In this document: piece by piece, positions 14,515 through 23,662 of the stretch
How the letters are laid out: every line of letters begins with the position of its first letter
Numbering within the stretch: position 1 is the first letter of the stretch
Origin: CAZODA01 sp964578485
GTDB taxonomy: Bacteria; Bacteroidota; Bacteroidia; Bacteroidales; Marinilabiliaceae
NCBI GenBank assembly: GCA_964578485.1
Contig: CAZODA010000046.1
Location: 1-25,977, forward strand
Length of the DNA: 25,977 bases
Direction of reading: 5' to 3'
Made by a program: the position numbers and the translations under genes
Notes under the pieces: generated by a model
Seen by the model: the letters and a program-made list of their open reading frames with translations, nothing else
Database searches by the model: none
Told to the model about the DNA's origin: nothing

Positions 14515-16074
14515 ATGAAGATATTTCCTGTGAAATTTATTTCAGAAATTGATAAATATACCATTGATCATGAACCTATTCTTTCGGTAAATTTAATGGA
14601 GCGCGCTGCTCTGAGAATTTTTGAAATTTTGAAATCAGATTATCCGGATCGACCTATTCTTGTTTTGGCGGGACCCGGCAATAACGGTGGCGACGCTTTG
14701 GCACTTTCAAGAATGTTGTTGCTTGAGGAATTTGAAGTGTTGACTTTGTTATTGAATTCTGAAAACTTAGCTCCCGATACAGCAATAAATAAAAGTCGTC
14801 TGACCTACATACGTAAGGCAAAAATTATTGAGCTCGAAAAAGGGGATGAGCTGCCCTTGTTAAATAAAAACTTTCTTGTGATAGATGGTTTATTTGGCTC
14901 CGGATTAAACCGCCCTTTAGAGGGTAGGGCTCTTGATTTGGTGAAATGGGTCAATAAGTCCGGAATGGAAGTCTTAGCCATTGATATTCCCTCGGGCCTT
15001 TTTGGTGAAGATAACCGTTTAAATAATCCTGAGGGTATTATCCGTGCAAAACGAACTTTCTCTTTTCAATTTCCGAAATTGTCATTTTTATTTCCTGATA
15101 ACCATCAATATACCGGTATGTGGGAAATATTAGATATAGGACTTAATCCATCTAAAATTGAACTTAGCTCAACAGATTGGTATTTTACCGATGCTGAAAT
15201 GTGTAGGGCATGGTTGCCTAAACGTGACCTCTTTAGTCATAAAGGAAGCATGGGGCATGTGCTGCTTATCGCAGGTAGTTATAATAAAATGGGGGCCGCT
15301 ATTCTTGCAGCAAAGGCTGCTTTACGTGCCGGAACAGGTCTTCTTACTGTGCAGATACCCAATAATAATTGTCAGGCTTTATATATTGCCGTTCCCGAAG
15401 CCATGGTTAGTATCGATAGGTCTGATTTGATGTTTACAGAATATCCCAAGCTTGATGATTTCTCTGCTGTTGGAGTGGGTCCGGGAATTGGGATTCGACA
15501 AAATTCAGTAAAAGCTTTATCTTCTCTTCTTGATGATATTGCTGCTATACCTCTTGTTTTGGATGCCGATGCACTCAATATAATCGCTGCTAACCCGGAA
15601 ATGTTAGATAAATTACCGATGAATTCTGTCTTAACTCCCCATCCTAAAGAGTTTGAAAGATTAGTTGGTGGATGGAAAAATGATTATGATCGTTTTTTAA
15701 AGGCCAAGGTCTTTGTTGAGAAATATCAACTTGTATTGGTTCTAAAAGGAGCATTTACCATGGTGGTAAGTCCTGAAGGTCATTGTCACTTTAATTCGAC
15801 AGGTAATCCCGGCATGGCTACTGCCGGAAGTGGCGATGCTCTTACCGGAATTATTTTAACTTTGCTTGGCAGGGGTATTCCTTCATATAGGGCTGCAGTT
15901 ATCGGAGTTTATCTTCATGGTTTGGCAGGTGATTTTGCAAAAGAACATTATGGGGAAGAGGCAATGATTGCTACTGATATTATCGACTTTCTTGCTAAGG
16001 CTTTTAAGAAGGTTGAAGAGATTCCGGAGTCAGCAGATTCAGATTCTTTTATTTTGTATAGTAGTAAAAGATAG
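14515..16074 (+). CDS. nnr: Bifunctional NAD(P)HX epimerase / ADP-dependent dehydratase
   Basis: The 519-residue enzyme repairs hydrated NAD(P)H. The N-terminal epimerase domain (about 1-215) interconverts the R and S forms of NAD(P)HX and shows GPGNNGGDALALSRM near residues 52-66, then IDGLFGSGLNRPL and AIDIPSGLFGED. The C-terminal dehydratase domain (about 220-500), a ribokinase-like fold, shows HKGSMGHVLLIAGSYNKMGAA, VLDADALN, LTPHPKEFERL and the nucleotide-binding TAGSGDALTGI near 436-446 with the catalytic aspartate. Both domains look complete. This fusion is the common bacterial arrangement (formerly YjeF). Confidence 0.95.
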   Translation: MKIFPVKFISEIDKYTIDHEPILSVNLMERAALRIFEILKSDYPDRPILVLAGPGNNGGDALALSRMLLLEEFEVLTLLLNSENLAPDTAINKSRLTYIRKAKIIELEKGDELPLLNKNFLVIDGLFGSGLNRPLEGRALDLVKWVNKSGMEVLAIDIPSGLFGEDNRLNNPEGIIRAKRTFSFQFPKLSFLFPDNHQYTGMWEILDIGLNPSKIELSSTDWYFTDAEMCRAWLPKRDLFSHKGSMGHVLLIAGSYNKMGAAILAAKAALRAGTGLLTVQIPNNNCQALYIAVPEAMVSIDRSDLMFTEYPKLDDFSAVGVGPGIGIRQNSVKALSSLLDDIAAIPLVLDADALNIIAANPEMLDKLPMNSVLTPHPKEFERLVGGWKNDYDRFLKAKVFVEKYQLVLVLKGAFTMVVSPEGHCHFNSTGNPGMATAGSGDALTGIILTLLGRGIPSYRAAVIGVYLHGLAGDFAKEHYGEEAMIATDIIDFLAKAFKKVEEIPESADSDSFILYSSKR

Positions 16075-16190
16075 CATTTTATTTAGTGATAATTGAATTG
16101 TTTAATATAGTAATTGATATTTAATAAATTTTGTTTTTTTATGCTTACATTGCTATTATCTATCATTCATTTTTTCAATACATAAGAGTT

Positions 16191-17282
16191 ATGCGATATT
16201 TTAAAATCTTAATAACATTAATATTTATATTGTTTTCTTGCAGCTCCCAGAAAGAAATTAGTGAGGGTAGTGTATTGCAAGTTGAGAGTGATATGCCCAC
16301 AGGGCATGGCCTTTGGTATTATCTTCCTAAAACAGCTATAGAAGTTGAGATTATAGCTGAAAAACATGTTGAAAAAGTTGGTCCTTTTTTCAGATTCGCA
16401 CAAAGGTTTCTTAATATTTCTGATGTAATAACGGAAGATAAGGAACATTGGCAGATAGTGGGAGCAAGGATTAGTACTTCGGGCATTGTTGATAAACAGA
16501 AGTTGTATAGGATAAACATTTCCGGAACTCCTTCTATTGCAGCGCTTAATTATGCTGATGGTGGTATTTTACGAGGAGTTAATATTGATTGTCCAATAAG
16601 AGCAGAATCTGTTGATGACTTTGTTTTTGAACCTGTTATTTCTTTGTCTTCTGTTAATTTTAATGATGTTCCTTTTACTGAGGAACAAATGATACGAACT
16701 AGTACAACTGCTATGGCAGAGGAAGTTGCAAAGGAGGTGTTTCGTTTGCGTGATATAAGAACTAATATCTTGGAGGGTGATGTGGATTTATTGCCACCTG
16801 ATAAAGGAGCTTATCAAATGGTTATTGATGAAATTGACCGTAAAGAAAAAGCTTATATTGAATTGTTTTCAGGTAAAAAGCTGATACAGAGGCATACAAA
16901 GACTTATCGTTTTGTTCCGGAAAAAGGGGATTTATTGAACATTGTTCTTTTGCGCTTTTCAAGTCAAAAAGGTTTTCTTGATGAAGCTGATGTTAGTGGT
17001 ACCCCCGTATATCTTGAGCTAGAAGTGAATGAAAATTTAGCAAAAAACTTTCTTGAAGATGAGCATAATAAAAGCCCAAATCGTAAGGGTTTGGTTTATT
17101 GTAATCCTGTACCTGCAAATGTTCGTGTCGTTGATCGTACCTTATTACTTGCATCGGAAGAAATTTTCCTTGCTCAGTTTGGGCAGTTGTTGAGGTTACC
17201 CGAAGACTTGTTAGACAAACCCGGTGTAAGTGTAGAATTGGATGAAACTACCGGTAGTTTAAAAAATATTTCATATAAGTAG
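16191..17282 (+). CDS. DUF4831-family lipoprotein
   Basis: I start the gene at the ATG at 16191, which gives 363 residues with a clean lipoprotein signal: MRYFKILITLIFILFSC, lipid cysteine at residue 17. A longer frame from TTG at 16131 would put 20 residues ahead of the signal peptide. The body matches DUF4831: GHGLWYYLPKTAIEVEIIAEKHVEKVGPFFRFAQRFLNI is split over residues 39-78, followed by TEDKEHWQIVGARIS. The family is found mainly in Bacteroidota and has no known function. The protein should sit in the periplasm or the outer membrane. It follows nnr by 116 bases. Confidence 0.82.
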   Translation: MRYFKILITLIFILFSCSSQKEISEGSVLQVESDMPTGHGLWYYLPKTAIEVEIIAEKHVEKVGPFFRFAQRFLNISDVITEDKEHWQIVGARISTSGIVDKQKLYRINISGTPSIAALNYADGGILRGVNIDCPIRAESVDDFVFEPVISLSSVNFNDVPFTEEQMIRTSTTAMAEEVAKEVFRLRDIRTNILEGDVDLLPPDKGAYQMVIDEIDRKEKAYIELFSGKKLIQRHTKTYRFVPEKGDLLNIVLLRFSSQKGFLDEADVSGTPVYLELEVNENLAKNFLEDEHNKSPNRKGLVYCNPVPANVRVVDRTLLLASEEIFLAQFGQLLRLPEDLLDKPGVSVELDETTGSLKNISYK

Positions 17283-17305
17283 TTAACATAATTTTGTGAG
17301 TTAAC
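17281..17305 (+). promoter_or_regulatory. Putative -7 box of pepD flanked by AGTTAAC repeats
   Basis: TAATTTTG (17289-17296) matches the Bacteroidota -7 consensus TAnnTTTG exactly and would start transcription about 32 bases before pepD. No good -33 TTTG is found upstream. The box is bracketed by AGTTAAC at 17281-17287 and 17299-17305, each containing the palindrome GTTAAC; a repressor could bind there. Confidence 0.35.
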
Positions 17306-17334
17306 TAAAATTTATAATTGAAAAATATCTTATC

Positions 17335-18795
17335 ATGAAAAAGGAATTATCAGCATTAGAACCTAAAATACTTTGGGAATATTTTTATTATCTGACAAAA
17401 ATTCCCCGGCCTTCCAAAAAAGAACAGGAGGCTGTTCGTTATGTAAAAGAGTTTGGAAATAAGCTTGGTTTAGAGACTATTGTCGATAGTGTTGGCAATG
17501 TGATCATTAAAAAGCCTGCATTCTCGGGATATGAAAGTGGTAAGACCGTAGTGTTGCAGGCGCATCTCGATATGGTTCCTGAAAAAAACAGCGATAAGGT
17601 CCATGATTTTGAAAAGGATCCTATTAGAACCTATATTGAAGATGGTTGGGTTAAAGCCCATGGAACTACGCTTGGCGCTGATAACGGTATCGGCGTAGCT
17701 GCGATGCTTGCTGTTTTATCTTCCAATGATATTGAACACGGACCTTTAGAGGCTTTATTCACTGTTGATGAAGAAACAGGAATGAGCGGGGCCCTTAATT
17801 TAGCACCGGGCATTTTAGAAGGTGAAATTTTAATCAACCTCGACTCAGAAGATGAGGGAGATTTATATATAGGCTGTGCCGGAGGAACTAATGCAAATAT
17901 TTCATTCACCTTTCGTGAGGAGGCTGTGCCTGCCGAACATTTAGCTTTTAAGCTTTCTTTGACCGGCTTAAAAGGAGGGCATTCAGGTCTTGATATTAAT
18001 CTTGGAAGAGCCAATGCAAACAAATTACTTTTCCGCTTTATAAAATATGCAGTAATTGAACTTGGTGCCCGTTTATCCTTTGTAGATGGTGGCGGTTTAC
18101 GAAATGCCATACCGCGTGAAGCATTTGCTGTACTTACTGTTCCAAAGGAAGAAGTAATGGATTTTGGTGAGGCTGTTACAGATTTTGAACATATTTTTGC
18201 CAAGGAATTCGGAAAAACAGAACCTTCACTGTCTTTTGTTGCAGAGGAAACGGAACTACCTTCTTTTGTGATGGAAGAAATTATTCAGGATGATTTGATT
18301 AATGCCATTCAGGCTGTTCCCAACGGAGTTATCAGGATGAGCCCTGATATGGAGGCATTAGTTGAAACTTCATTGAACCTTGCCATAGTAAAAACCAAAG
18401 ATAAAGAGGTCCAAATACAGGCACTTTTAAGAAGTTCCGTTGATAGTGTTAAAGAAGATCTTGAATCATCCTTGGAAAGTTTATTTCGCTTAGCCGGTGC
18501 CGCTATTTGGTTTGATGGTCATTATCCCGGTTGGAAGCCCAATGTTGATAGTTCTGTACTACAAACTCTGAAGGAGGTTTATTTGCAAAAATGGAACAAA
18601 ACTCCTAATGTAAAGGCTATTCATGCAGGATTGGAGTGTGGTATTATAGGTGATATATATCCCGGTATGGATATGATATCTTTTGGTCCTACAATAAGAT
18701 ATCCACATTCACCCGATGAAAAAGTGAATATTGAAAGTGTCGGATTATTTTGGGAATTTTTAATTGCCTCTTTAAAAGAGCTTGCTAAAGTTTGA
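17335..18795 (+). CDS. pepD: Aminoacyl-histidine dipeptidase (M20C peptidase PepD)
   Basis: The 486-residue cytosolic metallopeptidase cleaves Xaa-His and other dipeptides. Two-metal site residues are visible: H77 and D79 (QAHLDMVPE), D116 (GADNGIG), E146-E147 (TVDEETGMSG), D170 (INLDSEDEG) and H458 (RYPHSPDEK). These positions are each three less than the E. coli PepD ligands as I know them (80, 119, 150, 173, 461). The lid domain with KGGHSGLDINLGRANANKL lies between. The MFS carrier starts 18 bases after the stop, so the two are surely co-transcribed. Confidence 0.95.
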   Translation: MKKELSALEPKILWEYFYYLTKIPRPSKKEQEAVRYVKEFGNKLGLETIVDSVGNVIIKKPAFSGYESGKTVVLQAHLDMVPEKNSDKVHDFEKDPIRTYIEDGWVKAHGTTLGADNGIGVAAMLAVLSSNDIEHGPLEALFTVDEETGMSGALNLAPGILEGEILINLDSEDEGDLYIGCAGGTNANISFTFREEAVPAEHLAFKLSLTGLKGGHSGLDINLGRANANKLLFRFIKYAVIELGARLSFVDGGGLRNAIPREAFAVLTVPKEEVMDFGEAVTDFEHIFAKEFGKTEPSLSFVAEETELPSFVMEEIIQDDLINAIQAVPNGVIRMSPDMEALVETSLNLAIVKTKDKEVQIQALLRSSVDSVKEDLESSLESLFRLAGAAIWFDGHYPGWKPNVDSSVLQTLKEVYLQKWNKTPNVKAIHAGLECGIIGDIYPGMDMISFGPTIRYPHSPDEKVNIESVGLFWEFLIASLKELAKV

Positions 18796-18813
18796 TTCTA
18801 TTACAGATAAACA

Positions 18814-20367
18814 ATGGGAAAAACACTTCGTGATAATCGTGCATTTCGATGGTTGGTATTGATTATAATCAGTTCTTTATTATTTTCTACTTATTGGTTT
18901 TATGATTTTTATGGTGGGATAAAAGGATTGATGGAAACTGAACTTGGAATTTCAAGTGAAGAATTTGGCCGTATTGTTGCTTCTACAACTTTTGCCAACT
19001 TGGTGGGAATGATTATTTTGGGAGGGATAATACTTGATAAATGGGGTATAAGACCGGCAGGATTGGTCTTTGGTGGTATTGCCTTCCTTGGTGCTTCCTT
19101 GTCGGCCCTCGCTGTAACAGGTGCTTTAGGTCCTGATAAATCTTCAATGTTGCTATGGTCAATAATTGGCAGACTGATGTTTGGCATAGGTATGGAGGTT
19201 GTGTGTGTTATTGTAACACGCGCCGTTGTCAAATGGTTTATGGGCTATGAATTAGCATTGGCAATGGCTGTCAACGTTGGTTTTGGTCGTCTTGGTACTG
19301 CAATGGGAATGGCTATTGCCCCCGATCTCGCAGTTAATTCAGTTTCCCAAGCTTTTAGCTTTGCAGCTATATTAATAGGCTTGTCACTTGTTTTATTTGT
19401 GGTCTATATCTTTTTTGATATTAAATTAGATCGTCAAGATTTTGTGATACAGAAGGAGAGAGGTAGCCGAAGTGAGGAAGATGAACGTTTCCGTTTGGCT
19501 GATTTCTTTAAACTATTACAAAATAAATCCTTTATATATATTACACTCTTATGTGTAACTTTTTATGCCGCTGTATTTCCTTTATTACAATATACTCCCG
19601 ATCTGCTTGTCAATAAGTTTGGTTTTAGTTATGAAATGTCAGCTCAGGGTGAATATTCCCTCTTTGGTAATCAAGTATTGGGAACCGTCTTTATTTATGT
19701 AATGTTGTTTGTTTTTGGTCTGGCTTTTTCATTGATTCCACCGGCCTTTAAGCAGCTTCATAAAAAAATAATCAGTTTTTCTGTGGTATTACTTTTATTC
19801 CTTTGGTATGTAAGGGGATTGAGCGATGTCTTTGGTGCCTGGTTTGTAAATGGCCCTAAAACTGCATCTCTGATACCTATGGGTACCATTCTTTTTACAC
19901 CGGTATTTGGAAGTATTGTCGATAGAAAAGGGAAAGCGGCAACTTTGATGATGTTAGGAGCTTTTTTGCTGATCTTTGCAAATTTAACGCTTTCGGTATT
20001 TAATAATGTTTATTTAGGCTATGTCGGCCTCTTCTTTTTAGGCATTGCCTTTTCCTTGGTTCCTGCTGCAATGTGGCCCGCCGTTGCCCGTATTGTTGCC
20101 GAAAGTCGCTTAGGAACGGCTTATGCTACTATGTTTACACTTCAGAACTGGGGTTTATTTATATTCTTTTGGGGTATAGGAGCCTTGCTTGATTTTGTAA
20201 ATCGTAGTAATTTAAAGGAAATTGAGGAAGGATTGATAGCTTATGATTATACAATACCTGTATTAATATTAGTGATCTTAGGTTTCCTTGCAGCATTTTT
20301 TGCTTGGAAATTAAAAATTGCCGACAAAAGTCAGGGCTATGGGCTAGAAAATCCCGGAGCAGCATAA
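18814..20367 (+). CDS. MFS transporter resembling the MFSD1 dipeptide carrier
   Basis: The 517-residue inner-membrane protein is a major facilitator carrier. I count about 14 hydrophobic segments: six in the N half, and in the C half two extra ones (about residues 285-305 and 312-335) after segment 7. The loop LGGIILDKWGIRPAG is the MFS loop 2-3 signature. The stretches WFYDFYGGIKGL and GRLMFGIGMEVVCVIVTRAV followed by KWFMGYELALAMAVNVGFGR match my memory of MFSD1, a eukaryotic dipeptide carrier. The gene is 18 bases behind pepD, which fits import of dipeptides followed by hydrolysis. The family call is firm, the substrate is inference. Confidence 0.88.
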   Translation: MGKTLRDNRAFRWLVLIIISSLLFSTYWFYDFYGGIKGLMETELGISSEEFGRIVASTTFANLVGMIILGGIILDKWGIRPAGLVFGGIAFLGASLSALAVTGALGPDKSSMLLWSIIGRLMFGIGMEVVCVIVTRAVVKWFMGYELALAMAVNVGFGRLGTAMGMAIAPDLAVNSVSQAFSFAAILIGLSLVLFVVYIFFDIKLDRQDFVIQKERGSRSEEDERFRLADFFKLLQNKSFIYITLLCVTFYAAVFPLLQYTPDLLVNKFGFSYEMSAQGEYSLFGNQVLGTVFIYVMLFVFGLAFSLIPPAFKQLHKKIISFSVVLLLFLWYVRGLSDVFGAWFVNGPKTASLIPMGTILFTPVFGSIVDRKGKAATLMMLGAFLLIFANLTLSVFNNVYLGYVGLFFLGIAFSLVPAAMWPAVARIVAESRLGTAYATMFTLQNWGLFIFFWGIGALLDFVNRSNLKEIEEGLIAYDYTIPVLILVILGFLAAFFAWKLKIADKSQGYGLENPGAA

Positions 20368-20444
20368 TTTTTAGACTTTTTAAATATAGTTTTTACGAGA
20401 TCTTTGGTAAAAGTCTTTCTCTTAGATAAATGAAAAGTATTTGA

Positions 20445-22229
20445 ATGAGATCTACCTTACAAAAAATTAAAACCATATTAAAGTTTGTATGGCAAAGTAG
20501 TTCAGGTTGGACCACTCTTAATATAATACTTGTTATTGTAAGGGGAGTGCTGCCATTACTTTTACTCTATCTTGTTAAAATGCTTGTGGATGAAATTCAG
20601 GCAGTGATATTACTGCCTGCGATGGATAGGAACTTCACTCGACTTACCATAGTATTGATAACTGCCGGTTTTATTTTTCTTGTAAATGCATTATCTGCTT
20701 CTTTGAGTGTTTTGGTTCGTGAAAAACAAAGCTATGTAATTACTGACTTTTTTGATCACCTCGTTCATAATAAAACTTCGGCACTTGAGTATTCATACTA
20801 TGAACATCCTGATTATCAAAATATTTTTTATCGTGCATTAAATGAGGCTTCCATTCGGCCATCTCGGATATTTTATGGAGTTATGGGAGTGATTCAGAAT
20901 TTAATTACCCTTTTGGTAATGGGCGGAGTCCTGCTTATGGTTCATTGGTCGGTATCTCTTATTTTACTTGCTGTAACCCTTCCCATTGCATGGATTCGCT
21001 TGAAGCATGCACGCTCCCTATATCGATTTATACAAGAGAATACGGTATTGGAACGAGAAGTTAATTATTACAACCAGTTGCTGACAGCCCCCGATTTTGC
21101 CAAGGAGATCCGTGCTTTCGATTTGAGCTTTCTTTTTAGAAAACGTTATGAAAAAAGGAAACTTAAATTGCGGCAGACACAATTCCGAATGTTGGTAGGA
21201 AAAACTCGCCGTGAGGTTTCTGTTCAGGTTTTAGCTGCAATAAGCTTGTTTTTGGTTTATGGTATGGTTGCCATAAAAGCTTTTGAAGGTTATATTTCAA
21301 TTGGTGAGGTGGTTTTATATTTTTTGGCAATGCAGAGGGGCTATTCATATTTGCAAGAATTGCTTAGGCGACTGACCGTCTTATATGAAGATTCATTATT
21401 TATCGATAATTTGTTTGAGTTTTTACAACTTAAAGAACGTCAAGCTCAAATTTCAGATCAGAAATTTGAAGCTTTTCCGCGTCCTCTTGCAAGAGGCTTA
21501 GAAATAAAAGCTGTTGGATTTCACTATCCTTCAAATAAACGTTGGATACTAAAGGATATAAGTTTTTCTGTGGCAGCCGGTGAAACTGTTGCCTTGGTTG
21601 GAGCAAATGGATCAGGAAAATCTACTTTGGTTAAATTGCTGTGTAGTTTATATCAACCTGTTGAGGGTGACATCCTTGTTGATGGTATTCCTCTTGGAAA
21701 TCTCAGTCCTGAAGAAAAAGTGAAAAATATCAGTGTAATATTCCAAGATTTTATTTTATATAATGTAACAGCTCGGGAAAATATATGGTTTGGAAATATC
21801 CATCAAAATTCTGATGAAGAGAGAATAATTGAATCAGCTAAGAAGTCCGGAATTCATGATGTTATAAAAAAGTTTGCCAAAGGATATGACAGCACCCTTG
21901 GAACGCGGTTTGAAGGAAGTGTACAAATGAGTCCGGGACAATGGCAACGCTTAGCATTGGCACGCTCATTTTATAATGATGCCCAGTTAATGATACTCGA
22001 TGAGCCTACCAGCTCGCTTGATGCTTTTTCTGAGGCTCGCTTACTTCAATATATTAAATCTCTTACTGCAGATCGTACTTCTATAATAATCAGTCATCGC
22101 CTCTCAACTATTAAAATGGCTGACAGGATAATTGTTTTAGAAGGAGGTGCCATTGTTGAATCAGGAACTTATAATGAACTAAGCAATATAAGTGGAGGAG
22201 TATTTCGTCAGATCTTAGATAGTTTATGA
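20445..22229 (+). CDS. ABC exporter, fused permease and ATPase
   Basis: The 594-residue half transporter has an N-terminal membrane domain of about six helices (residues 20-330) and a C-terminal ATPase. ATPase motifs: Walker A GANGSGKST (386-394), Q-loop FQD (about 433), signature MSPGQWQRLALARSF starting near 495, Walker B LMILDEPTS (about 513-521), and H-loop SHR (about 549). The signature reads SPGQ instead of SGGQ, a departure from consensus. The architecture is that of homodimeric exporters for lipids, drugs or peptides; no peptidase domain precedes it and no substrate gene lies nearby. The start is 77 bases after the MFS gene. The ATG at 20445 overlaps the stop of a four-codon frame (MKSI), a possible leader. 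Confidence 0.93.
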   Translation: MRSTLQKIKTILKFVWQSSSGWTTLNIILVIVRGVLPLLLLYLVKMLVDEIQAVILLPAMDRNFTRLTIVLITAGFIFLVNALSASLSVLVREKQSYVITDFFDHLVHNKTSALEYSYYEHPDYQNIFYRALNEASIRPSRIFYGVMGVIQNLITLLVMGGVLLMVHWSVSLILLAVTLPIAWIRLKHARSLYRFIQENTVLEREVNYYNQLLTAPDFAKEIRAFDLSFLFRKRYEKRKLKLRQTQFRMLVGKTRREVSVQVLAAISLFLVYGMVAIKAFEGYISIGEVVLYFLAMQRGYSYLQELLRRLTVLYEDSLFIDNLFEFLQLKERQAQISDQKFEAFPRPLARGLEIKAVGFHYPSNKRWILKDISFSVAAGETVALVGANGSGKSTLVKLLCSLYQPVEGDILVDGIPLGNLSPEEKVKNISVIFQDFILYNVTARENIWFGNIHQNSDEERIIESAKKSGIHDVIKKFAKGYDSTLGTRFEGSVQMSPGQWQRLALARSFYNDAQLMILDEPTSSLDAFSEARLLQYIKSLTADRTSIIISHRLSTIKMADRIIVLEGGAIVESGTYNELSNISGGVFRQILDSL

Positions 22230-22231
22230 GC

Positions 22232-23662
22232 TTAATCGCCTATGGTATATTGTATTCCACTATAAATACCAAAAGAATAAGGTTTGAATTTAACCGGATA
22301 GTCTAAATTTATATCTGATAAAAAATAATTTATACGTGGCTCCATACTAAATGATAATGGACCAAACAGTGGTATTGCCAGATTTATTCCTGCATGTGTA
22401 CTCCAGCTCATAGAAGATAAGCCTTCTGTTTCACCAATCTTTTTACGTTCATTATTAGTCAATACATACACATTGTTTGATATCAGCCAGTTGGTGCTTA
22501 ATCCGGTAGCAAGTGATATTTTAACATGCCTGCTTAAAAGAGAATATCTAAGAGTGATAGGCACTTCTATATAATCTATAAGCTGCTCTAATTGCCCTTT
22601 TTCATCATCATAATTATTAAATGCTCCAAAGCCAAGCAATAATCTTTGGGGATTGTCGGTGTTCAATATTTCACTCGAATATTCAGAAGCTTGCCTATGC
22701 TGCTTTATATTCCCCATGGAATTATAAAGTGACATTTGTTTAAGGGAACTATTCTCGCTACTTGCAAAGTCGGCAGTAACACTATAAAACTGTTCGTTGT
22801 TAATATGGTTATTTACTTCCTGCCCGAGACGCGCATAACGAACTCCTGATTCAAGCGACCATTTTTTATTTAACTGAAGATTTAGGTTAAGGCCACCACC
22901 CGGATATAAAACTCCTTTTTCCTGGTAACTGTAATTGGCAGAAAATGAAGGCTCAATCATATTACGACTTCCACCGGTTTGCCTGAAACTATAGACAGGT
23001 GAGATAGAGCCACCAATGTGGAATTTTCGTTCTTTATTAAAAGTTGTGCTTTCAACAGCTTTATTTTGTGAATCAAAATAATTGACATTAAAACGCTCCT
23101 TCCAATGGTCTCTGCTTGTTTGTGCAATTAAGGTTTTAACTTTTACCTTATTAGTGGTGAAAAATGGGACTTCCGGCTTATGAGTGATTTTTTCTAATTG
23201 TATTGGTTTCGTGGAGAATTCCTTTACATCATAAATACTGTCGGTTTTTATATGAGCAGAGCTTGTTCCTGCTGCTGTAAAAGCCGATATGTTTTCCTTG
23301 TAACTTGATATATCAGAAATTGTTGTTTCCTTTATTTCCTCCTTGTGTTTGCTACTTGCTTGTTCAAGATTTTGACTTGTTGTTTTTTCATTTTCAGAAG
23401 ATGACCTTGATGTGGCTTCTTTCGAATCAGATAATAAAAGTTTGTCGTCATTGGTATCAGGAAGCATGAATAATATACCGGAAAGTAAAACTCCAATCAA
23501 TATAGCAGCGGCAGCTGCTATTCTAAACAGCATGATCCGCTTAGCAGGCTTTTTTGCATCAAGGGAAGATGCAATCTTATCCCACATTTCTTGTGGTGGA
23601 GCTACTTCCTGCTTTCCTGCTTCTATTTTATAATTTTCTTCAAATTGTTTTAATGCTGCCAT
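22232..23662 (-). CDS. Membrane-anchored outer-membrane barrel protein, probable anti-sigma factor
   Basis: The 476-residue protein has four parts. Residues 1-43 are cytoplasmic and include APPQEMWDKIASSLD, resembling the sigma-binding region of anti-sigma factors. Residues 44-67 form one hydrophobic helix without a signal cleavage site. Residues 68-211 are a linker rich in S, T, E and K. Residues 212-476 alternate hydrophobic residues and aromatics (FHIGGSISPVYSF, GGGLNLNLQLNKKWSLESGVRYA, ITLRYSLLSRHVKISLATGLS, FGIYSGIQYTIGD), like an OmpA-sized outer-membrane barrel. Its ATG overlaps the sigma factor gene by 13 bases, so the two are coupled. The layout fits a dual membrane-spanning anti-sigma factor. 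Its stop lies two bases from that of the convergent ABC gene. Confidence 0.85.
   Translation of the reverse strand: MAALKQFEENYKIEAGKQEVAPPQEMWDKIASSLDAKKPAKRIMLFRIAAAAAILIGVLLSGILFMLPDTNDDKLLLSDSKEATSRSSSENEKTTSQNLEQASSKHKEEIKETTISDISSYKENISAFTAAGTSSAHIKTDSIYDVKEFSTKPIQLEKITHKPEVPFFTTNKVKVKTLIAQTSRDHWKERFNVNYFDSQNKAVESTTFNKERKFHIGGSISPVYSFRQTGGSRNMIEPSFSANYSYQEKGVLYPGGGLNLNLQLNKKWSLESGVRYARLGQEVNNHINNEQFYSVTADFASSENSSLKQMSLYNSMGNIKQHRQASEYSSEILNTDNPQRLLLGFGAFNNYDDEKGQLEQLIDYIEVPITLRYSLLSRHVKISLATGLSTNWLISNNVYVLTNNERKKIGETEGLSSMSWSTHAGINLAIPLFGPLSFSMEPRINYFLSDINLDYPVKFKPYSFGIYSGIQYTIGD

Noticed and set aside
17631..18203. A 190-codon open frame on the minus strand inside pepD
   Set aside because: It lies wholly antisense to a gene with complete active-site motifs, is rich in S, P and K as expected for a shadow frame, and has no family features.
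20445..22229. ABC exporter as part of a bacteriocin or lanthipeptide cluster
   Set aside because: No precursor peptide, modification enzyme or peptidase domain is present nearby.
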